A stretch of 21,806 nucleotides of DNA, taken from the NCBI GenBank assembly GCA_036733345.1, contig DAINAR010000053.1, forward strand, positions 1-21,806. The letters run 5' to 3'. Source of the stretch: JAFGMQ01 sp036733345 (lineage in GTDB: Bacteria > Desulfobacterota > DSM-4660 > Desulfatiglandales > Desulfatiglandaceae). Shown in pieces: positions 1-6,070 of the stretch. The position numbers and the translations under genes were made by a program. Position 1 is the stretch's first letter. Each line of letters opens with the position of its first letter. Under the pieces are notes generated by a model. The model did not search any database, was not told the DNA's origin, and was given only the letters and a program-made list of their open reading frames with translations.

Positions 1-150
1 ACAGCCGTGCTTCTGTCACTTGAGGATTTTAAATCTTATGAAGAAACAGCATACCTGATGAAAAGCCCGAGAAATGCTGAACGTCTGAATGACGCAATTG
101 CTGAATTGGAAACAGGTAAAGGCGTTGATAGGAAGATTATTGAGGAATGA
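1..150 (+). CDS. yefM: YefM/Phd-family antitoxin, C-terminal part (runs off left edge)
   Basis: The frame is open from the first base and ends in TGA at 148-150, giving 49 residues that match the C-terminal half of YefM antitoxins (AVLLSLEDF, then EETAYLMKSPRNAERL). In this family the N-terminal half dimerises and binds operator DNA, while the C-terminal tail wraps around the YoeB toxin and blocks its active site. The N-terminus lies outside the window, so whether the gene is intact cannot be seen. The stop overlaps the toxin start by four bases (ATGA), the usual translational coupling of yefM-yoeB. A second, broken copy lies at 1983-2132. Confidence 0.88.
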   Translation, partial: TAVLLSLEDFKSYEETAYLMKSPRNAERLNDAIAELETGKGVDRKIIEE

Positions 151-401
151 AACTGACATGGTCCGAACAGGCATGGGAAGATTATCTTTACTGGCAGAAA
201 ACAGATAAAAAAATCCTCAGACGAATTAACGATCTCATTATGGAAACGCAAAAAAATCCATTCGAAGGCATAGGAGACCCTGAACCGTTGCGATATAATT
301 GGAAAGGATATTGGTCACGCCGCATAAATAAAGAACATCGGTTTGTTTATAAGGCCCGGAAAGACGAATTATTAATAGCTCAATGTCGTTACCACCATTA
401 A
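147..401 (+). CDS. yoeB: YoeB-type mRNA interferase toxin, copy 1 (altered C-terminus)
   Basis: This 84-residue protein aligns end to end with E. coli YoeB (MKLTWSEQAWEDYLYWQ, PFEGIGDPEPL, WSRRINKEHRFVY, CRYH). YoeB is a RelE-fold ribonuclease that cleaves mRNA in the ribosomal A site. The expected catalytic residues Glu46, Arg65 and His83 are present. The last residue is His84, whereas E. coli YoeB and copy 2 here have Tyr84. Copy 2 continues with Gln-Glu-Arg, but here the Gln codon has become TAA. Activity may therefore be altered. The gene is translationally coupled to the antitoxin by ATGA and followed by a GC-rich hairpin at 543-562. Identification as YoeB is very secure; activity is uncertain. 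Confidence 0.93.
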   Translation: MKLTWSEQAWEDYLYWQKTDKKILRRINDLIMETQKNPFEGIGDPEPLRYNWKGYWSRRINKEHRFVYKARKDELLIAQCRYHH

Positions 402-542
402 GAACGATAAGATATTAGCGAAATACATTGCTGCATTAAAGCCTTTTTCACATCATTGAGTCCTTTCTTATATTCAGCCATCCTCGCCGGCGGACATACT
501 GTATCTCATAATAATGGCTGCAACATCAGACAACACTGACAT

Positions 543-562
543 AACCCCGCTACTGCGGGGTT
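543..562 (+). terminator. GC-rich hairpin downstream of toxin copy 1
   Basis: A perfect 8-bp stem (AACCCCGC / GCGGGGTT) with loop TACT lies 141 bp after the toxin stop. It is followed by TTCTCATTG rather than a clean T run, so it is at best a weak rho-independent terminator. Confidence 0.4.
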
Positions 563-624
563 CTCATTGACAAATGAGGGTTGCAGGAGATCAAGCCGTG
601 TGCTTCACGCAGCTGTAGAGGCTA

Positions 625-996
625 CTATTTCGTAAGTACCCACTTTTCACGCTTTGAGGAAAGAATAACAAGATGGTTTTTTATTTTATCAGGAGAAAGT
701 TGCTTTAAAAAAGGTAAAAGAATAGCCAAAATATTGTCGGCTGTTGTCGGATTTGCTTTGATACGAATTACGCCGGGATGCAGATTCAAGGGAAGAATAA
801 CCCAATCGCCAAAATGGTCGTCAAGAGTAACCAGTATACGATTATCATTGATTGCTTTTTTTAATATTTGCCGATCATCTGCACGCGACTGACCCACTTC
901 CGTTGCCCGGAGGACGTTGTAGCCTGTCTTGCGTAATACACGCGCGACATGCATCTGAAACATTTGATCCAGATAAAGCTTTATGGTCTCAGGCAT
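625..996 (-). CDS. DUF5615 PIN-like toxin (VapC45/Mut7-C type nuclease)
   Basis: I start this at the ATG at 994-996 (MPETIKLYLDQMF), giving 123 residues. A longer reading from 1038 would lie inside the upstream antitoxin. The pattern fits DUF5615 PIN-like proteins: an early acidic residue after a hydrophobic strand (Asp10), acidic Asp40/Asp41 in ADDRQIL, and ILVTLDDHFG with Asp59/Asp60. These match the acidic metal-binding positions of PIN-like nucleases, which usually cleave RNA. The start overlaps the end of the DUF433 gene by 8 bp, consistent with coupled toxin and antitoxin. The exact RNA target is unknown. Confidence 0.82.
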   Translation of the reverse strand: MPETIKLYLDQMFQMHVARVLRKTGYNVLRATEVGQSRADDRQILKKAINDNRILVTLDDHFGDWVILPLNLHPGVIRIKANPTTADNILAILLPFLKQLSPDKIKNHLVILSSKREKWVLTK

Positions 997-1219
997 GGGC
1001 AAATTTGATTTCTGTGTGGTCAATTGATTCTCGTGCATAGATCAGAGCGGCCTGAATATCTTCTTTCTTCAGTTCCGGGTAATTTTCAAGCACAGAATCC
1101 CATGTGTCGCCCGAGGCGATCTGTTCGAGAATCACAGAAACAGGGATCCTGGTACCCCTTATTACAGGCCGGCCATTGCAAACCCTTGGGTTAAGTTCGA
1201 TTCTATTCTTGGATGCCAT
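989..1219 (-). CDS. DUF433 antitoxin (VapB45-like)
   Basis: The 76-residue product follows the DUF433 pattern closely: NPRVCNGRPVIRGTRIPVSVILEQIASGDTW, then ENYPELKKEDIQAALIYA. DUF433 proteins have a winged-helix-like fold and act as DNA-binding antitoxins for DUF5615 toxins. The ATG at 1217-1219 is preceded by a strong AGAAGGAG ribosome binding site with about 6 bases of spacing. The stop overlaps the toxin start. The pair faces against the two flanking YoeB modules, so it is an independent module. No convincing promoter is visible upstream. Confidence 0.88.
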   Translation of the reverse strand: MASKNRIELNPRVCNGRPVIRGTRIPVSVILEQIASGDTWDSVLENYPELKKEDIQAALIYARESIDHTEIKFAHA

Positions 1220-1471
1220 GCTTTTCTCCTTCTTTCATGTCATATGAGTCTTTAAAATAAGTTATCATAAGTCAATATACATGCCAATAAGAAAAGATGC
1301 TTTTGCTGAAGAACGATAATTGCGATTTAGAGTAAACCACCTGTTTCTCATTTCGATAGACACTCTTATCTGTCATTTCAAGGGACACACCTTTCTGTCA
1401 TTTCAAGCCCCGATTTTCATCGGGAGGAGAAATCTTGATTTAATGTTATTGTTTAGGCTTTTGCAAAGACT

Positions 1472-1506
1472 CAGACAGGATAAAAGGATTTACAAGATCC
1501 TGTCTG
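1472..1506. repeat. 10-bp perfect inverted repeat (CAGACAGGAT)
   Basis: CAGACAGGAT at 1472-1481 pairs perfectly with ATCCTGTCTG at 1497-1506 across a 15-base loop. The related string AATCCTGTCAATTTG follows nearby. This resembles a short interspersed palindromic repeat. Confidence 0.6.
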
Positions 1507-1629
1507 TTTCAAACGCACGGTAAGGGATTTCAATATCGATTAACATGACAGGTTTAGATGGTTTTAATCCTGAATTTCCTGTAAATCCTGTCAATTTGTT
1601 TCCGTCATCCCAGCCTGAGAAATAAAATA

Positions 1630-1649
1630 CCCCGCTGCAACCAGCGGGG
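1630..1649 (-). terminator. Orphan rho-independent-like terminator
   Basis: A perfect 8-bp stem (CCCCGCTG / CAGCGGGG) with a 4-base loop. Read on the minus strand it is followed by TATTTTATTT, a usable T-rich tail. No intact minus-strand gene lies just upstream of it, so it looks left over from a lost gene. Confidence 0.5.
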
Positions 1650-1735
1650 CATCTTAAAAAACATTGAACGCCCCAAGGGGCGGGGACTTGTCTGCCTGAG
1701 GCAGGATCGAACCCTCGTCCGCCTTTTATCAGCCT

Positions 1736-1921
1736 TTGGTTGGCTGGCGGATTGAACGCATTACCAATGATCCAACAGCCTGGTCCGCCCGTATTGACAG
1801 GAAGCATAGAATTTCATTTGAGCCAGTGGCTTTTCTGACAACCGGAATTCCAGACTGGGCGTCCAGGTTTATACTCCTGCGCATCCGCGATCATTACGAT
1901 CTTTATAAAGCACCTCGGTGA
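1736..1921 (+). pseudogene. Possible C-terminal remnant of a RelE/ParE-type toxin
   Basis: About 61 codons end in TGA at 1919-1921. The text AWSARIDRKHRISFEP followed by FILLRIRDHYDLYKAP resembles the last two strands of RelE/ParE/HigB-superfamily toxins, where R-x-H/Y-R-I-x-F precedes a hydrophobic strand and a D-H-D/Y-x-x-Y ending. There is no ATG, only a TTG, and no N-terminal half, so I read it as a remnant. It lies immediately left of the second YoeB module. The family assignment is tentative. Confidence 0.35.
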
Positions 1922-1982
1922 TCCTTGGCAAGGCCGGGACCAGCCTGACAGCTGACATAGGTAAGGGCTATTTAACGGACCT

Positions 1983-2132
1983 GCAGCCGTGCTTCTGTCA
2001 CTTGAGGATTCTAAATCCTATTAAGAAACAGCATATCCCATGAAAAGCCCGAGGAATGCTGAACGTCTGAATGACGCAATTGCTGAATTGGAAACAGGTA
2101 GAGGCATTGAGAGGAAGATTATTGAGGAATGA
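1983..2132 (+). pseudogene. yefM antitoxin, copy 2, disrupted
   Basis: This matches the first 150 bases of the window codon for codon until TAT TAA at 2019-2024, where Glu has become stop. There is no recognisable N-terminal half: an in-frame TAA lies at 1962-1964 and the intervening codons do not look like YefM. A Leu-to-Pro change follows shortly after the stop. An ATG at 2040-2042 restores the frame and could give a 30-residue peptide (MKSPRNAERL to KIIEE), which is the toxin-contacting segment of the family, but no good ribosome binding site precedes it. The TGA overlaps the toxin start (ATGA, 2129-2132). Confidence 0.82.
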
Positions 2133-2392
2133 AACTGACATGGTCCGAACAGGCATGGGAAGATTATCTTTACTGGCAGAAAACAGATAAAAAAATCCTC
2201 AGACGAATTAACGATCTCATTATGGAAACGCAAAAAAATCCATTCGAAGGCATAGGAGACCCTGAACCGTTGCGATATAATTGGAAAGGATATTGGTCAC
2301 GCCGCATAAATAAAGAACATCGGTTTGTTTATAAGGCCCGGGAAGACGAATTATTAATAGCTCAATGTCGTTACCACTATCAAGAACGATAA
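2129..2392 (+). CDS. yoeB: YoeB-type mRNA interferase toxin, copy 2 (full catalytic tail)
   Basis: This 87-residue YoeB differs from copy 1 only by Lys72 to Glu and at the C-terminus, which here reads CRYHYQER. Glu46, Arg65, His83 and Tyr84 are all present, so the catalytic set is complete. The three extra residues after Tyr84 are beyond the E. coli length. Its own antitoxin is broken, so if it is expressed, neutralisation would have to come from copy 1's antitoxin or from a peptide restarted at 2040. Poor translation caused by the upstream nonsense codon could also keep it silent. Confidence 0.92.
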   Translation: MKLTWSEQAWEDYLYWQKTDKKILRRINDLIMETQKNPFEGIGDPEPLRYNWKGYWSRRINKEHRFVYKAREDELLIAQCRYHYQER

Positions 2393-2448
2393 GATATTAC
2401 ATCGAGATACGCTGCTGTATTTCTTAGTTTCTATGCTTTCTATTTTTT

Positions 2449-3408
2449 CTATAAATCCTTTAACTCTTCCTCAACCATCATCCTTGCCACATCATGCATC
2501 CTGTAGCTTGCCTTCCACCCCAACTCCCTTTCAGCCCTGCCCGGATCAGCCTTCATTTTCAGGATATCCACCGGCCTGAAAAGATCCGTGCTTATCTCTA
2601 CGTACTCCTCCCAATTCAGGCCAAGAGATGAAAAAACCGCTTCAGTAAATTCTTTCAGGGTATGAGTCTCTCCGGTCGCTATTACGTAATCTTCAGGCTT
2701 TTCCTGCTGAAGCAGAAGCCACATTGCTTCAACATATTCAGGCGCCCAGCCCCAGTCCCGCTCTATTTCAATATTACCGAGAACAAGTTTCCCAGGTTTT
2801 CCATTGGCAATTCGGCAGGCAGAATTAACAATTTTCCTGGTAACAAATCTTTGATGCCGGAGAGGGGATTCGTGGTTGAAAAGGATGCCTGAACAGACAA
2901 AAAGCCCGTAAGCCTCCCTGTAGTTTGCTGTCTGCCAGAATCCTGCAGCCTTGGCAACTCCATAAGGGCTTTTCGGCCGAAGCGGGCTTTTTTCATTAGC
3001 CGCCTGACCGTCCGTATCGCCGAAGCATTCGCTTGAAGCGGCGTTGTAGAATCGTATTGGTGCACCGAGGAATCTGATGACCTCGAGCAGGTTGAGCGTC
3101 CCGATGCAGATGCTCTGAAATGTCTCAACCGGGTGATCGAAGGAAAGCCCTACAGATCCCTGACCTGTCAGATTATATATTTCATCTGGCTTATGCCTGT
3201 CGACAGTCTGGAGAACACTGCGAAAATCATTCAAAGAAACTGATTCAAGACGTATATCGTCACGTATTCCGAGGCGCTCAAGATTATTAAAGGTCGACAT
3301 CTGTGCGTCCCTTGAAGTTCCTATAACCTCATACCCCTTCTCAAGAAGGGAGTGGCACAGATAAGATCCGTCCTGGCCGGATATGCCTAATATAAGAGCT
3401 TTTTTCAT
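2449..3408 (-). CDS. gmd: GDP-mannose 4,6-dehydratase-like SDR, paralogue A
   Basis: This 319-residue extended short-chain dehydrogenase would convert GDP-D-mannose to GDP-4-keto-6-deoxy-D-mannose in the cytoplasm. The NAD(P)-binding motif GISGQDGSY is at 8-16. The active-site loop reads SSE at 125-127 (E. coli Gmd has TSE), with Tyr149 and Lys153 in SPYGVAK. The nucleotide-sugar signature NHESPLR...FVTRKI is at 178-193, followed by GNIEIERDWGWAPEYVEAMW. It is somewhat shorter than typical Gmd (about 350-370). The ATG at 3406-3408 has GAGGG upstream. It lies 48 bp after its paralogue and probably shares its transcript. A reductase role on the same sugar cannot be excluded. Confidence 0.85.
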   Translation of the reverse strand: MKKALILGISGQDGSYLCHSLLEKGYEVIGTSRDAQMSTFNNLERLGIRDDIRLESVSLNDFRSVLQTVDRHKPDEIYNLTGQGSVGLSFDHPVETFQSICIGTLNLLEVIRFLGAPIRFYNAASSECFGDTDGQAANEKSPLRPKSPYGVAKAAGFWQTANYREAYGLFVCSGILFNHESPLRHQRFVTRKIVNSACRIANGKPGKLVLGNIEIERDWGWAPEYVEAMWLLLQQEKPEDYVIATGETHTLKEFTEAVFSSLGLNWEEYVEISTDLFRPVDILKMKADPGRAERELGWKASYRMHDVARMMVEEELKDL

Positions 3409-3456
3409 ATATCATCCCTCTATGATTATACGATTGTAAAAAACCCGAATGGCTTG

Positions 3457-4431
3457 TCATTTCGACTGTATGTCCAGCAGCTTCATCTCCTCTTCTATCA
3501 TCATCCTTACCACATCCTCCATTAGATAGTGGGCCTTCCAGCCCAGATTCCGTAATGCCTTGCCCGAATCAGCATGAATTGTCATTATATCAGAAGGCCT
3601 CAGCAGACTTGGGTTTGCCTTCACATGATCCCTCCAGTCAAGTCCTACAGCTTCAAATGCCTCTCTTACAAAATCTTCCAGCTTCCTGGTATGACCTGTG
3701 GCGATAATGTAGTCTTCCGGATTTTCCTGTTGAAGCATACACCACATGGCCTCCACATACTCCGGTGTCCACCCCCAGTCCCGTTCAACCTGGATGTTTC
3801 CCAGTTCAAGACTATTCATTTCACCTCTTGCAATGCGGCAGGCGGCGTTCACGATTTTCCGCGTTACGAAACGAATGGGCCGGAGAGGGGATTCGTGGTT
3901 GAAAAGAATACCCGTGCAGGCATAAAACCCGTACGACTCCCGGTAATTGGCAAACTGACATGTAGAGGCTGCCTTGGCCACGGCATAAGGGCTCCTGGGG
4001 TGAAAAGGAGTCTGCTCGTTAGCCATTAATTCTCCCGTATTACCGAAACATTCTCCGGAACCCGCATTATAGATTTTGATCGGCTGGCCAAGATACCTTA
4101 CTGCTTCCAGAAGGTTCAGCGTCGCAACACCAATACTTTGAAATGTCTCCACAGGCTGATCAAAGGAAAGCCCCACGGAACTCTGCCCCGCCAGGTTGTA
4201 TACCTCGTCGGGTAAAATTTTTCTAAGGACCTCAAGGGTCCTCCTGAAGTCCCCAAGGTAAACCGATTCAATTTCTATTTTATCCAGAATTTTCATCCTC
4301 TTAAGACTTGAAAAGCTCCTCATCTCGGCATCTCTTGAACAGCCTATAACCCTGTATCCCTTCCGTAAAAGAAACTCGGCCAGATATGCTCCGTCCTGCC
4401 CTGAAATGCCTAATATTAAAGCCTTTTTCAT
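3457..4431 (-). CDS. gmd: GDP-mannose 4,6-dehydratase-like SDR, paralogue B
   Basis: I start at the ATG at 4429-4431 (MKKALILGISGQDGAY, 324 residues). A TTG seven codons earlier is less likely, because the ATG matches paralogue A. The cofactor motif, Tyr149, Lys153 and NHESPLR are retained. The active-site loop is SGE at 125-127, so Glu127 is kept but the residue corresponding to Ser134 of E. coli Gmd is Gly. By eye it is about 60 percent identical to paralogue A, so this is an old duplication. The two copies may work on the same substrate with different efficiency, or one may have a changed activity such as epimerisation or reduction. Confidence 0.85.
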   Translation of the reverse strand: MKKALILGISGQDGAYLAEFLLRKGYRVIGCSRDAEMRSFSSLKRMKILDKIEIESVYLGDFRRTLEVLRKILPDEVYNLAGQSSVGLSFDQPVETFQSIGVATLNLLEAVRYLGQPIKIYNAGSGECFGNTGELMANEQTPFHPRSPYAVAKAASTCQFANYRESYGFYACTGILFNHESPLRPIRFVTRKIVNAACRIARGEMNSLELGNIQVERDWGWTPEYVEAMWCMLQQENPEDYIIATGHTRKLEDFVREAFEAVGLDWRDHVKANPSLLRPSDIMTIHADSGKALRNLGWKAHYLMEDVVRMMIEEEMKLLDIQSK

Positions 4432-4478
4432 ATTAATAAGCCCTTTTGTCAAAAAAAAGACACTAAATTATAAATAAC

Positions 4479-4490
4479 ACACCATGGTGT
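4479..4490. other. 12-bp perfect palindrome ACACCATGGTGT
   Basis: A perfect dyad lies between the membrane-protein remnant and the gmd pair. It could be an operator half-site pair, but it has no loop and no supporting context. Confidence 0.25.
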
Positions 4491-4503
4491 AAAAAACACA
4501 AAT

Positions 4504-4934
4504 CTACAGCGCTAGGGAACACGCAAAGGCAGGAATTCTTATTCTTGTTCGAAAGCTAAGAATAATGGCCGCTCCTAAAACAAAAAAGTCACTGAGAGCC
4601 CTGAGAAAGCCAATATCTTCAAACCAGATGGCATCCGTCAGGCTGATTATGAGTATGCCATAGAAAAACCAGGAGTATTTCTCATATCCCCTTGCGGATG
4701 AAAATTTAAGGGAATATAGCACACATAAGACAAAGAATGCAATCAGCAGGAACTCTCCCAAAAAAAACCCTGATTAATATTATCCATAGCCAGGTTGGAA
4801 ACAATAAAATCATATAATCCGACAAATGGGAGACCAATTTGGTTGCTGCCTGAAAAAACCGGGAATTTATGCCAGTTGAGGGACAGAAGACACTGCCGGG
4901 AACAATAAGTAAATACAGGAATTCCGAAAAGATA
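4504..4934 (-). pseudogene. Frameshifted membrane-protein remnant
   Basis: Two overlapping minus-strand frames look like one protein. From 4934 an open frame reads FGIPVFTYCSRQ, then LPFVGLYDFIVSNLAMDNINQGFF, and stops matching at a run of eight T (4760-4767 on the plus strand as A8). The next frame continues GEFLLIAFFVLCVLYSL, then FYGILIISLTDAIWFED and LSDFFVLGAAIILSF, ending at 4504. Adding one T joins the halves as NQGFFLGEFLL with no other change. The second half is highly hydrophobic, with about three membrane segments. An in-frame TGA at 4935-4937 closes the upstream end, so the 5' part is missing too. I do not recognise the family. A short protein from the TTG at 4761 is the alternative. 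Confidence 0.5.
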
Positions 4935-4937
4935 TCA

Positions 4938-5288
4938 TTTTATCTCTAATGGTTCAATTCCCCCGAAGCTTGCTTCGTCTTGTCTTTCCTGACTTGATAA
5001 GCCTGCCCCGGATCTCGTGTCAGGGGGATCCAGCCCTAACCGGAAAGATTATGTGCTACAACTTCGAACATATTACTTGTTTCTAACAAAAATCATAAAA
5101 ATCTTGACAAACTAAAGTTTAGAGTTACATCACGATTATAATTGATCACTACTGTCCCAACGTTGATATTTAAACAAGGGTTAAGTTGCTGTAAAGAATG
5201 GACAAACATCACAAAAAGCTATTTATCGATTTGAATTCAGAATTAACATGGGAGCATAATCCCCCATCACCTTATAAGGAGATGGCCC
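4938..5288. other. Gene-free stretch leading into the IS remnant
   Basis: I see no gene. A CGAAGC / GCTTCG dyad sits at 4964-4977. The AT-rich part from about 5150 probably belongs to the left end of the decayed insertion sequence, including an imperfect hairpin (ATGGGAG ... CCCCCAT, about 5249-5271) and an AAGGAGAT ribosome binding site just before 5289. Confidence 0.4.
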
Positions 5289-5387
5289 ATGAATTCTGGA
5301 CAAACTATCTTTTCTCAGTTGATGGAGTTCATTCCTATTTACGAGTTTCGTCAATGTCTAGTTGACAAAGATTACTTTTTTTTTTAA
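5289..5387 (+). pseudogene. N-terminal stub of an IS4-family (DUF4372) transposase
   Basis: The frame starts at ATG 5289 behind AAGGAGAT and reads MNSGQTIFSQLMEFIPIYEF followed by RQCLVDKDY, then runs into a poly-T tract and TAA. The opening residues are the hallmark start of IS4-family transposases with a DUF4372 N-terminal domain (typically about 380-400 residues). Only about 29 residues remain. The rest of the transposase, including the DDE catalytic domain, is absent, so this is a dead remnant. Confidence 0.72.
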
Positions 5388-5390
5388 TAT
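5362..5390 (+). promoter_or_regulatory. Putative sigma-70 promoter for the secreted protein gene
   Basis: A perfect -35 box TTGACA (5362-5367) is followed after 17 bases by TAATAT (5385-5390, 4 of 6 matches to TATAAT). The spacer contains the poly-T tract. The predicted start would be near 5397, leaving a leader of about 84 bases before the ATG at 5481. The boxes lie within the transposase stub. Confidence 0.5.
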
Positions 5391-5480
5391 TATTTTTGAA
5401 GTATTTTAGCATAAAATATATTGTTATATTTATTGGCTTACTTAGGTTTGAAAAGCATCTAACTTAGAGGGGAGATGGAC

Positions 5481-5798
5481 ATGAGAGCTAAATCAAAAAA
5501 GAAATTTGTTGTTTTTGCGGTTATCTTTTCCGTTATGCTGTTTTTTGCAGGTGCTTCATATGCGAGTCAGTGGTACTGGAGCATGAATATTGTTAAGATT
5601 GCAGCAAAAACGACTGGGACTGTTATCACCGTTAGAAATGATGCAGGAACTGTTACGGTACAGAAATATGTAGATCCGAGTGCAGCCAACGAACTGTTAG
5701 CAATTGCATTGACAGCTGACAGCCAGATTAAAAAAGTTCACGTTTATCACGATACTGGTACTGATTATATAACCGCAATAACAATTTCCAACGAATAA
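5481..5798 (+). CDS. Small secreted protein of unknown function
   Basis: I choose the ATG at 5481, because AGGGGAG at 5468-5474 is correctly spaced for it and too close for the ATG at 5475. The 105-residue product starts MRAKSKKKF, followed by a hydrophobic core and ASYA-SQ, a classic Sec signal peptide cut after Ala. The mature part of about 77 residues (from SQWYWSMN) is rich in Thr, Val and Ile in alternating patterns (TGTVITVRNDAGTVTV, TDYITAITI), suggesting a small beta-sheet protein. There are no cysteines in the mature part and no lipobox. I do not recognise a family. It is the only long plus-strand gene in the polysaccharide region and faces the sulfatase-like gene. Confidence 0.75.
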   Translation: MRAKSKKKFVVFAVIFSVMLFFAGASYASQWYWSMNIVKIAAKTTGTVITVRNDAGTVTVQKYVDPSAANELLAIALTADSQIKKVHVYHDTGTDYITAITISNE

Positions 5799-6010
5799 CT
5801 GGATGATAAGACATTTGAAGTATTCGTGCTTAATGAATTTGTTCCCGAGTCATTAAGAGAGTGGTGTTTATTTAATCTACAGACCATGCTTTTAAGTAAT
5901 GCTCATGAGCGAGCAGATTCAACAATAACTTCTGCAATCATATTGGGCCTTTCTCGTTATTTTTAATGAACTCATTATCTTTTTAATTGAGCTGAAGCGG
6001 TAGAGAGCAT

Positions 6011-6058
6011 GAATTGCGTGGATGTTTTTGTTAATTAAAACAAATAACCAGGCAATTC
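6011..6058. terminator. Nested hairpin between convergent genes, possible bidirectional terminator
   Basis: Outer arms GAATTGC (6011-6017) and GCAATTC (6052-6058) enclose inner arms TTTGTT (6027-6032) and AACAAA (6039-6044), with nearly the same centre. It lies 13 bp beyond the stop of the minus-strand operon and 212 bp after the plus-strand gene. The stems are AT-rich, so the strength is doubtful. Confidence 0.35.
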
Positions 6059-6070
6059 TTTTACAAAATC

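Larger units (their letters stand above)
1..435 (+). repeat. Copy 1 of a duplicated yefM-yoeB segment
   Basis: This segment matches 1983-2425 with a constant offset of 1982 bp. Bases 130-359 are identical to the second copy (230 nt). The visible antitoxin part (1-150) differs at about 11 positions, and similarity fades after about 411, with a weaker match to about 430. The left boundary lies outside the window. Confidence 0.9.
1220..1735. other. 516-bp gene-free stretch with short repeats and hairpins
   Basis: I see no gene here. The stretch holds a 14-bp direct repeat (TCTGTCATTTCAAG at 1369-1382 and 1394-1407), a 6-bp hairpin (CCCGAT / ATCGGG, 1409-1424), a 10-bp inverted repeat (1472-1506), an ACAGGAT-type motif again near 1565-1600 in reverse orientation, a strong hairpin at 1630-1649 and a CTGCCTGAGGCAG palindrome near 1692-1704. 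It looks like a graveyard of intergenic repeats rather than coding DNA. Confidence 0.6.
1983..2425 (+). repeat. Copy 2 of a duplicated yefM-yoeB segment
   Basis: This is a direct repeat of the segment starting at base 1. Identity is complete between 2112 and 2341, high to about 2393, and weaker to about 2425. The left edge at 1983 coincides with the point where antitoxin homology begins. Confidence 0.9.

Noticed and set aside
1685..1720. tRNA/tmRNA-like T-arm text (GGTTCGATCC on the minus strand)
   Set aside because: The T stem does not pair and no acceptor, D or anticodon arm is present.
1..2430. Integron cassette array of toxin-antitoxin genes
   Set aside because: No attC-like sites between modules and mixed gene orientation.
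3574..4029. Long plus-strand open frame opposite gmd paralogue B
   Set aside because: Shadow of a clear gmd reading; composition and text do not resemble a real protein.
5104..5142. TTGACA and TATAAT boxes
   Set aside because: Spacing is 27 bases, far from the 16-18 needed, so it is not called a promoter.
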